Source: Meandrina meandrites (lineage: Eukaryota; Cnidaria; Anthozoa; Scleractinia; Meandrinidae). From it: 64,000 nucleotides of DNA. Below are positions 12,101 through 23,395 of this stretch, in pieces; position 1 is the stretch's first letter, and every line of letters begins with the position of its first letter. The notes under the pieces are model-generated. The model saw only the letters and a list, made by a program, of their open reading frames with translations. It ran no database searches and was not told the DNA's origin. The stretch lies in contig OY855905.1 of the NCBI GenBank assembly GCA_963693305.1, positions 18,641,437-18,705,436 of the forward strand, written 5' to 3'. The translations under genes were made by a program, and so were the position numbers.

Positions 12101-15100
12101 CGACAAAAAAAAAAACAAGAAGTTGCTATAGCAACTTAAAACCGCGCTTATATTTTTGGCTAATAAACAGCTTTCTTTCTCAAAAGTCACGGTTAAATTT
12201 AATATGTTTGCATTATGAGTAAAGGACAAGCAAAGTAGTCACGTTAGTCACACAATCCGAAGTTTACGGTGTCCCCGGTTATCTTTAGCTTGGGGGTTTT
12301 TCCCTTCTAATGACGTAACCCCTGCACGTTCGGGTACGCTCAATTGTTTACTTAAGCAAATATTTCATTTCCTTTCAAATATTTGAACTCACTTCAAGGA
12401 AATAGCCAAAGAATTCACTTCGATTGCCTAAACCCACAAGAAATACTCGCAGAAGAGGAAACAAATTAAATTAATGACCGTCGCTTCTGCCGACATAAAC
12501 ATGCAAATGAAACACAATGTTATTTGTCACGTAACGAAAGTGAAACCTGCAACATCAGCGCATTCCATGGCTGACGTAATACCTTTTTCAGTGTATTCAA
12601 CATTCGCTTTGAATCGAACGCTTCGATAAAACCAGAAGAAAATATACTTTATACACAATAAAGAAAACAATATCCGCAACATTTTCCGTACATTCATGTT
12701 TCAACAGCTTTTGGCGAATAAACATCACAGGTTGCGTGATTCAGTCCCGATCACGATTTGGCCGAGTGGAGGTTTGCGTCTGGTCACCGACAAAAAAAAA
12801 AATAATAATAAATCCCGTGTAAAACAAGAAGTTGCTATAGCAACTTAAAACCGCGCTTATATTTTTGGCTAATTAACAGCTTTCTTTCTCAAAAGTCACG
12901 GTTAAATTTAATATGTTTGCCTTATGAGTAAAGGATTAGCAAAGTAGTCACGTTAGTCACACAATCCGAGGTCTCCGTTTTCCCCGGCTATCTTTAGCTT
13001 GGGGATTTTTCCCTTCTAATGACGTAACCCCTGCACGTTCGGGCACGCTCAATTGTTTACTTAAGCAAATATTTCATTTCCTTTCAAATATTTCAACTCA
13101 CTTCAAGGAAATAGCCAAAGAATTCACTTCGATTGCCTAAACCCACAAGAAATACTCGCAGAAGAGGAAACAAATTAAATTAATGACCGTCGCTTCTGCC
13201 GACATAAACATGCAAATGAAACACAATGTTATTTGTCACGTAACGAAAGTGAAACCTGCAACATCAGCGCATTCCATGGCTGACGTAATACCTTTTTCAG
13301 TGTATTCAACATTCGCTTTGAATCGAACGCTTCGATAAAACCAAAAGAAAATATACTTTATACACAATAAAGAAAACAATATCCCCAACATTTTCCGTAC
13401 ATTCATGTTTCAACAGCTTTTGGCGAATAAACATCACAGGTTGCGTGATTCAGTCCCGATCACGATTTGGCCGAGTGGAGGTTTGCGTCTAGTCACAGAC
13501 AAAAAAAAAAACAAGAAGTTGCTATAGCAACTTAAAACCGCGCTTATATTTTTGGCTAATTAACAGCTTTCTTTCTCAAAAGCCACGGTTAAATTTAATC
13601 TGTTTGCATTATGAGTAAAGGACTAGCAAAGTAGTCACGTTAGTCACACAATCCGAGGGTTACGTTGTCCCCGGATAGCTTTAGTTAGCTTGGGGGTTTT
13701 TCCCTTCTAATGACGTAACCCCTGCACGTTCGGGCACGCTCAATTGTTTACTTAAGCAAATATTTTATTTCCTTTCAAATATTTGAACTCACTTCAAGGA
13801 AATAGCCAAAGAATTCACTTCGATTGCCTAAACCCGCAAGAAATACTCGCAGAAGAGGAAACAAATTAAATTAATGACCGTCGCTTCTGCCGACATAAAC
13901 ATGCAAAGGAACACAATGTTATTTGTCACGTAACGAAAGTGAAACCTGCAACATCAGCGCATTCCATGGCTGACGTAATACCTTTTTCAGTGTATTCAAC
14001 ATTCGCTTTGAATCGAACGCTTCGATAAAACCAGAAGAAAATATACTTTATACACAATAAAGAAAACAATATCCGCAACATTTTCCGTACATTCATGTTT
14101 CAACAGCTTTTGGCGAATAAACATCACAGGTTGCGTGATTCAGTCCCGATCACGATTTGGCCGAGTGGAGGTTTGCGTCTGGTCACCGACAAAAAAAATA
14201 CAAAAAAAAAAAAATAATAAATCCCGTGTAAAGCAAGAACCGCGCTCGGCCCATGGCCGCGCGGTTAACAAGAACCGCGCTCGGCCCATGGCCGCGCGGT
14301 TAAAAAATAAATCCCGTGTAAAACAAGAACCGCGCTCGGCCCATGGCCGCGCGGTTAAAAAATACCGACTAAAGTTAACTATCTTGTCAATAACTAAAGA
14401 AGAAAAATTCTTCTAGTTTTGATCGCATGGCCAGGTTCGTTTCAGTTCAGTGAACATGACCTTGAATGACCTCTTGCGCGCGCAAGCGGATATTGAAAAA
14501 CGTTTCCCTTTTTTCGGCACTAAAAAGGCCATATAATAAATAACTTATTAACCTCGTCCGTTCGGTCATTACAGGGAAATCTCAGACCTCGGCCTTGATG
14601 TATTGACCAAGCGAAAGCGAGGTCAATACATCAAGGCCTCGGACTGAGATTTCCCTGTAATGACCTCACTCTCAGTTAATAAGTGGTATTTAAAATCTAA
14701 CAACACTGAGTGAACTTTCAGTTTCTAGGTTTGCAGTAGCCAAACAAATCAGAGAACAAAACGAGCAGCAAGACAATGTGGATATGTATTAACTTTCAGT
14801 TTTCCTGTATCAAACAGTCACAATTTAACTCTCCAATGCGATTTCACACATTGCAAAATTTTGTTTGAGTTTTAATTGGAAAATTTGTGGTTACTGCAAA
14901 AGGTTATGCTAAGGGATACCAAAGTGCAACAAAGGGTATAAAATACACATATATATCTGCATGTGAATATAAGTGTGTGAGCACCTCCAGATTCAACTGG
15001 CTGATTTTTAAACTCATCTGTACTGCCATCTTCACTCTCAAGATAAGCTGCTGGAACCCAGCCCTGCTCTTCATCCACATTAACAAACCACCAGCCTGAA

Positions 15101-18100
15101 AGAGAACACAGCAGATTTAATCATTTACAAGGGATTGAGTCAAGTGTTCACTGATGATAAGATAAGCATATGTTCATCTTATCCTCATCAGGAAAACATC
15201 CTCTAAACACTCACACCCTGAATAGAGCCTGACAGATACAATATTAGCTGTACCATTTTCATTCTTGTCAATAACTTCCACTATATCTCCTGCCACCATA
15301 TTGACTTCATTTCTGTTCTGTTTCTTGTAGTCTGCAATGGCCACATACTGCTCCAACAACACAGGCCCAGTGATATGATCAACTGTTAAAAACATTACAC
15401 AACACAAGTCATAAATTATCCAGACTTAAATTAATAAGTAATTATTATTTTCTTTAATAATATGCTATTATTTTAGCACAATATATTATGTAAATTTTAT
15501 GTTAAAAATAGTATGCACGTCGCCTTTTAAAATAATTAACAAGTTAAGCATCTCTTAACATGTTCAAAGAAATGTCCCTCAGTAAAAATGTTTGTCACAC
15601 GACTTGTGACATGTATGATTCACTGATGTCCGTGTTAGTCAGGGATGTTTTAATCTATATGACGTACCAGAATCCTTTTCCTTCTTTTTCTTGTCTTTCC
15701 TACACAAAAAAGACATATCATGTTTGTTTGCATTAGTTGGACCTGACCATTATTGGAGTGATCATTACAAAATGTAAGCAACACTATTATATGGCAAGGT
15801 AGTCTTGAGGTAAATCTGAGCATTATGATTGGTTCTTTCTTTGTCGGAATTTTGCCATGTTGAAAGTTTCCATGGAAACGGTTATAGGATGTTTATTTTT
15901 TGTTTTCAAGAGCCAGCAAATTCAAAACTGCAGCTAAACCAAGTGCCATATAATAAACTACTTACTAACCTAGTCTGCTCAACATGTACTAGAGAAAATT
16001 GGCCTTTGATCATCTTTGTAAGGACCCTTGCTGCACTTAGTCCGTACTGCCACAACCTCGCGCCAATATTCCCCAGCACGGCCCCTGTGCTCAGTTAGTA
16101 AGAGGTTAATATTTATTTATTTAATTTTACAGTGTTCAGAATTAAGTCATTAAGTTTAGTTATAACTTTCTGCACACCAGCCAGACACTCCAACTCCACT
16201 CATCATGTTTCATTTAAATTATGCAAGAATTGTAACAGGCAAAAAAAAAATAAGATCTTAGCCCCCGCTGTTCCAAAAGACAAGTTTTACTGACAATAAT
16301 TTTTATGCTCAATTTTAAATCACTTGAATCGAAGCAAGGACCATACACATCACAAACGCAACATTGAAAAACACCATTGAATATAACTTGCAACAAACTT
16401 ACTCCTTAGGAGGTAGGTCTATGTCCTCTGACTGTGGCTCAAAAAATTTTACAACAGTATCACAAGTTGATATCTTGTGTGGCAGTGAGATAAGATCCTA
16501 GAAGTGAATAATACTTAATATATTAACTCGATGAATCAGAACGTACACAGAGTGAAGGGGATGGACAATGCCAGCTGGAACTACAGAATTCTGTAACATG
16601 AAGTTCTTAGAAAATAAGACTATTCCATTCCCTCCCAGTCATGCTTTAAGCTGGGACCCAAAATTTTTCCTTATCCTGCAGTTTTTGTGGAGTATTAATG
16701 AAAGTGTGAGGCCCTAAGCGCCACGGCAACTTGGCACCAGGGGACAGGTGAAGGTGGTTAATGAAAGTGTGGGATAACTCCCAACCTGCAAACACAAACT
16801 GAAGTTTTTAACTTTCCTAACCTTGCAATATTCACTGATGGGTTCCTTCCTTCGCAGTGCCACATCTCGTACATGGCTTCTTCCAAAGATGATTTTACCT
16901 GCACATAGAAAGAAACTGAAATCATCACCATTATAGCTACATAGAAAGGGTTTGTTACCAAAAGCATATAAGAGTATAAGAGTACGTATAAGAGTACGCT
17001 GTTCTAAAAGTCAAAATCATAAAGTGTTGAGGATACTAATTTTGATAGCACTTGTTCAAAGGGACCATAAGACATAAGGTGGGTGACAGAAGGAGTGCTA
17101 GCTTCAGTTTCATCTCTGCTGTTCTCACTCTTTCCAATCACATCAAATGCATCATTGAATCGAAACTATAATCAGAAGTTCGAACCAAAAATATGCAGTC
17201 AGTGCCAAACGCATGGACATGCATGTTATATAGCCAAGTTGGTCACAATTTGGTTTGGTTTTGCTGATGATTGGCTGAAAAAATAATTATTACACAATGC
17301 TCTGATCAGTTAAGCATATTGCATAAGTTTATAAACCAATTATTACATGGCTCAGCAAATGAAAAACAAAGCAAACACATGAAATGTTTGGACAGTCAAT
17401 TGAAAATAACCACCCTGTGGGCAGAGCCCACAGTATGGAGACTGAAGCAACTTTTGCAAAATCTCATACTTGGTCCTCTTAAATAGGTCATGAACTACTC
17501 TCGTATATACAGGGAAAGACCACCAACACAATCTTGAGATAAAATTGGGGAAGAAAAAAATTCACTACCCATGTTCAAATCTTTAACCCAGCTGTTTACA
17601 ATATTGAAGAGTGCACACTGTGTTTGATGCATGCAAGCTAATTGTATGTGTTAGATTTGTGAAGATTTTTTTCACATCTTTTATTCACAGACATTTACTA
17701 GTTACTGACAAACTCTTGTACTAACAAGCTTGAAAAACAAACTATTTCTGTTGTTATCTCCCCTAAGAACGTTACATGCCCAATGTCCAACAAAGATTTG
17801 ACATGATTCGTGCAGAGCCCTAACCCTAATAATAATCCTAAATTTTACCTAGGTTGAAAAAAATAACCTAGGTTAAAAATAATTTAACCTGAATTTAAAT
17901 TTGACCTGTAACATATATAATACACATGTGGAACATAAAAAATGTAATGCAGATAAAACTTCTGTATTGATACTTGTGTATTATGATTTAGTTGAAAGCA
18001 TTATGCTGCACAAACTGAGGTTGTTATAATTATGTTGTACAGTTGTACATTCAATCTACCAAAACAAATACATGTATTGTACCTTTGTTTTTAATTTCAC

Positions 18101-21100
18101 ATTTTCATGTCATTTTTGTCTTACAAAATGATGCCTTTCCCTTGTTAATTACTAGAACAACCTAGAGGAAGCTATAAACAGTGTATACAACCCTCCAAGT
18201 TTATTTTTTTCCTTAGTGGCCATTTGGCCACCGACTGCTCAAGTTTGGTTGCCAGTGAAAAATTTTAGTTGCTAAATTAAGCTCACGCTTTCAATCCTTC
18301 TTCTCAATTTTAGTCGGCACACTGGCGACTTGGGTTCCAATTTAGTCACAAGCTCCAAAATTTTAGTCGCCATGGCGACTAACTTGGAGGGTTGTGTATA
18401 GCAGACCCTTCCATGCCTTACGGTCACATTTGTAAATGTGAACACATTCCTATTATGGCCATCAATGAAAGAAATATTACTAAGGTTAACCATGCAGTCT
18501 ACCCAGAATACCATTGGGTTATATCATTCATGGTTTATGCTTTTCACATGGTCAACATTTCTTCAATTTGGTGTATAAGGTGAATGATTTACAACTACTG
18601 AACTGTACCTGGTAAAAATGGTAAGATCCTTTTAGAAGGATCTTTCACACCACTCTCATCTGGGAACTCTTCTAAAAGCTTGGTCTGTTAAAACAAAATG
18701 AAATATTTAAATAAAGAAACTGGAGGTTTACACTGATGTGCACCACCCTTTCTGAGGTGCAAGTGAGCCTCTCTATGGGTACCCTTAGATTTTGTTTTCT
18801 TTATTATGTAGAATGAAATCATTTTTTATGTGACAGTGTAGTCAGTGTAAGTCACAGCCAAATAAATATCTCAATTCAGCCTCAAATTGTCAAAAGTTGT
18901 GAAATGAATAGAGATGACAGATATTTTTTAGCTTTTACGTGTTTTAACAAAAACTTTCATATCTTAATATTCTATCTGATCATGCCAATTTTTTAATCTT
19001 CACTCTAATCTTTAGCCTGCGAATACAGCCGCCTCTCATCGCTCCCGGTCGGTTTGGCATTTCGCGAGAGAGACGTCTGCGATTCATGGCCAAAAATTCC
19101 ATACTGATGACGTTAACTGCTAATTAGATTTCCGGAACACACGCAGTTGGTCTCGCATAATTAATGCCTTCATTTTCAGTTACCCATTGCTAGCTCACTG
19201 CTCGAAGAATAGATTCATTGAATAATATTATTGATCGAACACAAACACATTCAAGGCAGTCAAGGACGCATACACAGCGGACAACCTTGTCACGAAAATC
19301 CCTAATAAGAGTTGCAAATAAGCTAAGATTTGAAAAACGAAGCTGTGAAATCACTGAATGGTCCTAAATGGTTTAGTAAATCTCGCTAATTCTTTTCTCT
19401 AGCCCCTGTTCATTAAATTATGTTTGTCTGTAGAATTTATGCTTCGTAACCGTCCTTTCAGATTATTCGTATTTCATATTTTGTTGGCTGTACCTTTTGT
19501 GATTTTGTCGGCATACGTGTCAACAATAAAACCCACGGGTGTCAAAATTTATGTGAACGTTTTGAAATGGCTGCAGTGGCGGATCCTTCCTGAAAGTCTT
19601 TAAAGACGTTCAAGAAGCACCCTGCTTAAGTCTTCCAACAATAAGGTATGAAGTCAGAAATCAGAGAAATGTAAGTTTTAAGTTATTGCTCCGGTGTATC
19701 TTCATAATCCTGCCGCCCGCCACCCGGTGAACTTTTGGTCCACAATAACACCCGGCGTTGACCCGGCGTTATATTTCACACACATTATGCAAATTACCTA
19801 GTTGACCTATAAGCGCTCCTGTCCAGATTCCGGACAGATTTAAATCATCAGTATGGAATTTCTTGCCGCGAATCGCAGACGTCTCTCCTCGCGTTTCGCA
19901 CATAGTAGCGGGAGCGAGTGAGAGGCGGCTGAATTCGCAGGCTATCTAATCTTGAGATCTTCATTATTTCAGCAGCAATCGTTGCATCTTCAATTTCATC
20001 AGAAATACCCATAGAGAGGCTCACAAGTGCCAGCTGGCCAGTTGGCAACTTAAGAGTTAACTAGATATCCTATGTTTCTGTGTACATGCTGTACGATGTT
20101 TTTACTGGCAAGACTCAAACTGCCTAGTGTATGCTTCTATTGAAGGCTGTACTACAGAGTGTTGCAAGCTAAGTATGATCTCAGTCTGTAATTTTTAAGA
20201 CGTTTATGTACTGTCAGCTGCATACACACCTGAAGGTCAAAGAACTTGCTGTATCTTCTATAAACAACATTCACACTTCCATCAGACCAAGTGACATTTA
20301 CAACATACACCTACAAGGAAAATAACTACTGTTTTATCTTATGACTGACAATCAACTCAATCAACTGTAACATAATAAAGGTATGTGCATAAGTTACTAG
20401 ACAAGAGTCAGTTTGGGCCACAACTTTGAAAGCTTGTGTGAACTCCATCACAGCCAAGGCCGTATTCAAGAGCATTTATATAAGGCATGCTATTGGCTAT
20501 TTGCTATTTTTAGTAGACACAGTATCTTCTCTTGGAAATGCACAAGTCTGATTGGTTCTCCCATTACTGTTTATTTAATAATACAAGCCCTTGTTTTCTA
20601 TTAAACAATTAGATTATGAGCTCGAGATTTCTATCGCGTGATAGTTGACGAGGGCGCAGCTCGAGTCAACTATCACGCATAGAAATCGAGAGCGAATAAT
20701 CTAATTGTTTTAGTATAAATCTTTTCTGGAACAGCCTCGACCAGTAAACTGTCTAAATCTTTTTCACGGACACTTCGAAAACGTAAAGAAACGGCCGCCA
20801 TTTTGTTAGCAAGGGCATACTGCTACGCTACTCACTATCTATCACAGAATAGATAGTGGGTAGCGTAGCCAATCAGAGCGCGGCATTTGTGATAGAATGC
20901 TAGTAGATTTATACTAAGAATAAATAGCCAGTGAGGCACAGCCAAGTTGACTATCGCTCATAGAAAACAAGGGCAAGTAGTTATTGTTTTAGTAGAAACT
21001 CTAAAGGATTATAGTCCCAATTAAAACCTACAATAATTATTTTATTTACTTTAACCCAAAAGTCAAAATTGTCCTTTCAAAGAGCAGTGCACATGCAATC

Positions 21101-22445
21101 CACCGTACGCAAAAAGATGGCGACTGGTACATTTACCTGTAATGCATAGCGCGCGAAAACTGCAAAAACGCTCATAAAAGCGCACAGAAAAGCTCCACAA
21201 CCTTGAAACCCAGCATGAACAATGTTGTAAGTACGGGAATGAATTTTGCAAAAACGTAGCATTCTGTGTGCCATATGGACTGTGTTAGGTTCGCAAGGTA
21301 TTGTGGTCAAATGTACCGTCGCCATCTTTTTTCTTACGGAGGATTGTGTTCTATCAGTGAACAGAAACAGCTGGAGAACCATTTAACCACTGGTTATTCG
21401 GGTTGCAAGTACCCTCCTCAGAACATCTTTGATGCTCTTCAGCAATGCTTGGAATCTTCACATGGCTTGGGAAATCTTACACAGGGATGGAAATCTTACA
21501 CATTTGGCTTAGGAAAAGTTGGCAGGTATAAAACAGGGTGACAAAATATGACAACCAATATTTTAACTGGGCCTCAGCAGAAATTCTTCAGTATTCAAAC
21601 TGTTTCAGTAATTTCAAACAGCAGCTGTTTCACAATCATCAGAGGTACATATATGCCTGTCAACCGCCTGACTCTTGACACCGCTTCCCCTTCCATTTAA
21701 TACAACACCCATATTTGAAAAGCCAAGTTCGAAGTTAACTTTGATTCTGTATGTAAGATTATGTCTGTTTACCTTGAATTAAAGTATCCTCTAGCTTATT
21801 ACATTCAGGTCCAACAAAAATATTGTTGTTGCCCTATCATCAATTTGCTTACTCATTAAAATGAATGAAACTGACCAAAATCAGTGGCAACTACGTATCG
21901 ATCTCCACCTATTTTTTTAACCAAACCGATTATATTGAATTTATTGGACAATTGACAGGTCCAGTTAAACTTTGCCAGACAGATAACTCAACATATTTAT
22001 GACCTAACCACAATATAAGCTGGCTAACAGCTGAAGAAAAAAGACCAAAGATCCACCACTTAGTACTCAGCTTGCATGTGTTATCTGTCTGGCATGATGC
22101 TATCATATGAAGTATGATTGCAACCTACTTATATTATATCCTATTTCATGGTCATTTTCATACCCAAAACGATTCTACAACGGCAAACTTTGAATTTCCT
22201 TCATTATGGTGTTCATCATTTTCTTGACTATTTTGCATAAAGAGTGTAAAATAGACCTTGAAGGTTAACTTATGTTTACTAGCACGCTCAAAATATAATT
22301 TTGGAAACGGCTCAACAACAGATCAACATTAATAATAGCGAAGCGGAACCGATTCTATCTCTACAGTACTTACGTAATGCTTGCTAGGTATTTTTCGTTT
22401 CTGGATGTCGACAATTTTTACATCTGTCAAACTTCTTCGCGACAT
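4874..22445 (-). CDS. SH3PXD2/Tks-like adaptor: PX domain plus six SH3 domains, 12 exons
   Basis: Scaffold of the Tks/p47phox family, which binds phosphoinositides through PX and proline-rich partners through SH3s in invadopodia and NADPH-oxidase regulation (family knowledge). Exons read on the minus strand: 22445-22374, 20310-20230, 18684-18609, 16898-16822, 16497-16403, 15699-15668, 15382-15254, 15095-14985, 9651-9537, 7145-6994, 6688-6636, 6178-4874. All junctions are GT/AG and all phases agree, giving 2298 nt or 765 aa. The start ATG in exon 1 gives [15 protein letters not shown], a typical PX start. PX spans about residues 5-128. SH3 domains lie near 154-208, 227-275, 362-415, 470-522, 629-682 and 710-765. 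Vertebrate Tks4 and Tks5 have four and five SH3s, so six is unusual. A Polinton sits 580 bp upstream of the ATG. Confidence 0.85.
6994..9651 (-). CDS. SH3-2 exons of the SH3PXD2-like gene (9651-9537 and 7145-6994)
   Basis: The first exon encodes the N-terminal half of an SH3 ([16 protein letters not shown] ... DGWWLIR) and the second its end ([13 protein letters not shown]) plus a linker. The junction phase is 2 to 1 and uses the acceptor CCAACAG/TTACCAG at 7146-7145; the nearer TTACCAG would shift the frame. The intron between them contains the composite transposon at 7688-9277, so that element must be removed by splicing. Confidence 0.8.
8132..8147 (-). terminator. Histone-type 3' stem-loop (minus strand)
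   Basis: On the minus strand GGCTCCTTTAGGAGCC forms a 6-bp stem with a 4-nt loop, is followed by ACCACAAA, and about 15 nt later by the purine-rich AAAAGAAAATG. This matches the layout of replication-dependent histone mRNA 3' ends (stem-loop, ACCA, purine-rich downstream element). No histone coding sequence is nearby. Confidence 0.5.
8156..8446 (-). pseudogene. ISXO2-like (IS1595/Merlin-type) transposase fragment
   Basis: About 65 residues match the DDE core of the ISXO2-like family: [12 protein letters not shown] includes the catalytic Asp-Glu region, followed by [18 protein letters not shown] and VPDRTRETL. Upstream zinc-ribbon and N-terminal parts and the remaining catalytic residues are missing, so it cannot be active. 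The reading frame ends at 8156, and a histone-type stem-loop follows at 8147-8132 on the same strand. Family assignment rests on motif recognition only. Confidence 0.6.
8390..8749 (+). pseudogene. ORF fragment resembling CCDC106-like DNA-binding proteins
   Basis: The frame reads [20 protein letters not shown], then [20 protein letters not shown], then [14 protein letters not shown], ending [12 protein letters not shown] before a stop at 8747-8749. The middle looks like a helix-turn-helix ([15 protein letters not shown]). Similar short proteins, often annotated CCDC106-like, are common in fish and cnidarian genomes (from memory, not searched). The 5' boundary is uncertain; it begins where the opposite-strand transposase fragment ends. 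A histone-type stem-loop lies 23 nt after the stop. Confidence 0.4.
8772..8787 (+). terminator. Histone-type 3' stem-loop (plus strand)
   Basis: GGCTCCTTTAGGAGCC, followed by ACCAAA and then a purine-rich GAAAAAG, is the same structure as at 8132-8147 in the opposite orientation. Similarity extends beyond the palindrome by several bases on each side, so the two are inverted copies. Confidence 0.5.
10147..14205. repeat. Long-unit tandem array, five units of about 984 or 700 bp
   Basis: Units begin with CAAGAAGTTGCTATAGCAAC at 10147, 11131, 12116, 12825 and 13512. Units 1 and 2 are about 984 bp and nearly identical. Units 3-5 are about 690-710 bp because they lack a block of roughly 270 bp present in units 1-2 (for example 10287-10560). 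Each unit ends in TTTGGCCGAGTGGAGG, a tRNA A-box-like string, then GGTCACCGAC and an A-run, as if derived from the 3' end of a retroposon. The identical 62-63-aa ORFs in units 1 and 2 are by-products. The array lies in an SH3PXD2-like intron. Confidence 0.85.
14234..14357. repeat. Three 34-bp copies of a G+C-rich palindrome
   Basis: CAAGAACCGCGCTCGGCCCA with TGGCCGCGCGGTTA occurs at 14234-14267, 14269-14302 and 14324-14357. The core is nearly self-complementary around CCATGG, so each copy can form a cruciform. They sit at the edge of the long tandem array and share its AAATCCCGTGTAAA spacer. Confidence 0.8.
14544..14683. mobile_element. Hairpin MITE
   Basis: Imperfect inverted arms (CTTATTAAC...CATTACAGGGAAATCTCAGAC and its complement) of about 65 bp flank a short loop at GGTCAATACATCAAGG and its complement. 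No coding capacity. The foldback form and lack of coding sequence suggest a MITE. Confidence 0.6.
14985..15699 (-). CDS. Linker and SH3-1 exons of the SH3PXD2-like gene
   Basis: Exon 15699-15668 is a 32-nt micro-exon coding a lysine-rich linker ([10 protein letters not shown]). Exon 15382-15254 begins SH3-1 with [17 protein letters not shown], and exon 15095-14985 ends it with [19 protein letters not shown]. The EQYV and EEQGWVPA wording is characteristic of the first SH3 of Tks and p47phox proteins. Confidence 0.85.
16403..22445 (-). CDS. PX-domain exons of the SH3PXD2-like gene
   Basis: Five exons (22445-22374, 20310-20230, 18684-18609, 16898-16822, 16497-16403) encode a PX domain. [11 protein letters not shown] carries the conserved RRY phosphoinositide-contact motif, RILPFLPGK the proline-rich loop, and [13 protein letters not shown] the following basic helix. 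[14 protein letters not shown] closes the domain in the way typical of Tks proteins. Each exon ends in a good donor (for example CATTAC/GTAAGTA at 22374). A Mutator-like element and two hairpin MITEs lie in the second and third introns. Confidence 0.85.
18187..18395. mobile_element. Short non-autonomous DNA element with ACAACCCTCCAAGTT ends
   Basis: The 15-bp terminal inverted repeats at 18187-18201 and 18381-18395 are perfect and flanked by GTAT on both sides, a possible 4-bp target duplication. Internal repeats around TGGCGACTAA occur in both orientations. No ORF of note. Confidence 0.55.
19013..19944. mobile_element. Non-autonomous Mutator-like (MULE) element with 9-bp target duplication
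   Basis: The ends TAGCCTGCGAAT and its complement begin long imperfect terminal inverted repeats of about 115 bp, including CAGCCGCCTCTCA, GAGACGTCTGCGATTC and ATTCCATACTGATGA. The flanks are TCTAATCTT at 19004-19012 and again at 19945-19953, a perfect 9-bp duplication. Long TIRs with a 9-bp duplication are typical of the Mutator superfamily. No transposase is present in the 932 bp. Confidence 0.7.
20603..20710. mobile_element. Hairpin MITE
   Basis: AAACAATTAGATTATGAGCT and GATTTCTATCGCGTGATAGTTGAC on the left are matched by their complements on the right around a short G+C-rich loop. A related partial copy follows near 20940-20995 (TTGACTATCGCTCATAGAAA ... TATTGTTTTAG), and a separate small hairpin lies at 20822-20869. 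Confidence 0.6.
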
Positions 22446-23024
22446 TGCTCGAACTTTCTGTTTGAAGGGAGATTATAACTTACTCTGTTCGGTTCTGGAT
22501 GGAAACTCAGCGCAGAATCCGACGACCCCACAGATCCCCACAGAGCAGAAAAACAAGGTGAGCCTGCGAACAGCCGGAAATGAAACCTCCCCAGCTTTCC
22601 TTACCCACCCACCCCACCCTGGCACCACCCTACTGAGTGGCTCATTGAAAAAGGAAGACAATGAAATATATGAGAAACAAGACGCCCGTTGGCCGTTTCC
22701 GCGGGATGGGAATGACTTTTCACGGTCACATTCTGTTTAAAATGTACAAATAAATGGAAATGAAAGTACAAGTACTCAATAAGGTAATTTAAAAGACGCC
22801 AAAGTCACAACATGAAACGTATGCGCTAACGTGACTTTGGCCTACGAAAGGTGTTGTGTTACAAAGATGCGATTTACATAAATTCCGGGATAAATTGCCA
22901 AGGCTAATCAGCAAATGACCTTTATCGGTTTTTACAATTATCAACAGGGCGATCGTTGAGAACTCGATCTTGTTTGACGCACGCCTTTTAACCTGTCACT
23001 GGCGTAATAGTTGAGAATAAAGTT
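22446..23024. other. Presumed promoter/5' UTR region of the SH3PXD2-like gene, ending at the Polinton
   Basis: The first coding exon starts at 22445 on the minus strand and the Polinton TIR begins at 23025, leaving 580 bp. The long plus-strand ORF at 22381-22740 overlaps exon 1 in antisense and is not considered coding. No TATA box was identified with confidence. AAGTT at 23020-23024 is the left copy of the Polinton target duplication. Confidence 0.5.
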
Positions 23025-23218
23025 AGTAGAGTAGAAGTGCCGTTGTTGGCTCATTTCACGATCTAATTTTGAATTTCACCCTGATTTTATCGACAAGCAC
23101 GAGAAAATACCCCATTCGTAATACTCTTATGATACTATCGTTGTAAAATTCTGTATCTTGTAAAAGTGAAATTTCAGCTTAAAGAAATGTTTCATGATTA
23201 ACAAGTATGGAGAAGCAA
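23025..23218 (+). repeat. Polinton left terminal inverted repeat
   Basis: These 194 bp are identical, as far as read by eye, to the reverse complement of 37294-37487. The repeat carries a promoter-like block (TGTATCTTGTAAAAG, then CTTAAAGAAATG) and the first four codons of an inward-facing ORF at 23207. Weaker similarity continues past the repeat into the coding sequence. Confidence 0.95.
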
Positions 23219-23395
23219 TCGGTTAAAGAGTTGAAGGCCCTTGCCAGGGAGAAAGCTGATGAAGAATTAAAGAGACGAGGGTTTAAACAACAACCATCAG
23301 ACAGAACTATCACAGTTGATGAACTTATGGAGATCCTTATGCATAACTATAATGTGATTATGAAAGAGATGCACATCCATTGTCATCCTCGATAA
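23207..23395 (+). CDS. Small Polinton protein with a Rho-N/SAP-like N-terminus (62 aa)
   Basis: The first residues MEKQSVKELKALAREK nearly repeat the start of the DNA polymerase at the other end of the element, because the TIR contains the start codon and promoter. After that the protein diverges and ends MHIHCHPR. It could be a short DNA-binding protein using the same helical module, or a by-product of the polymerase start being copied into the left TIR. A second copy of the TIR promoter block (GTATCTTGTAAAAGT) lies just downstream at 23401-23415 and serves the next gene. Confidence 0.55.
   Translation: MEKQSVKELKALAREKADEELKRRGFKQQPSDRTITVDELMEILMHNYNVIMKEMHIHCHPR

Noticed and set aside
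14234..14357. CRISPR-like array
   Set aside because: Three palindromic copies with unequal spacers of 1 and 21 nt, in a metazoan intron, beside a satellite array.
17815..17880. Telomere-like CCCTAACCCTAA
   Set aside because: Only two units occur, within A+T-rich sequence; chance or a relic.
22381..22740. 119-aa plus-strand ORF
   Set aside because: It is antisense to the first coding exon of the SH3PXD2-like gene, which has a supported start, donor and phase.
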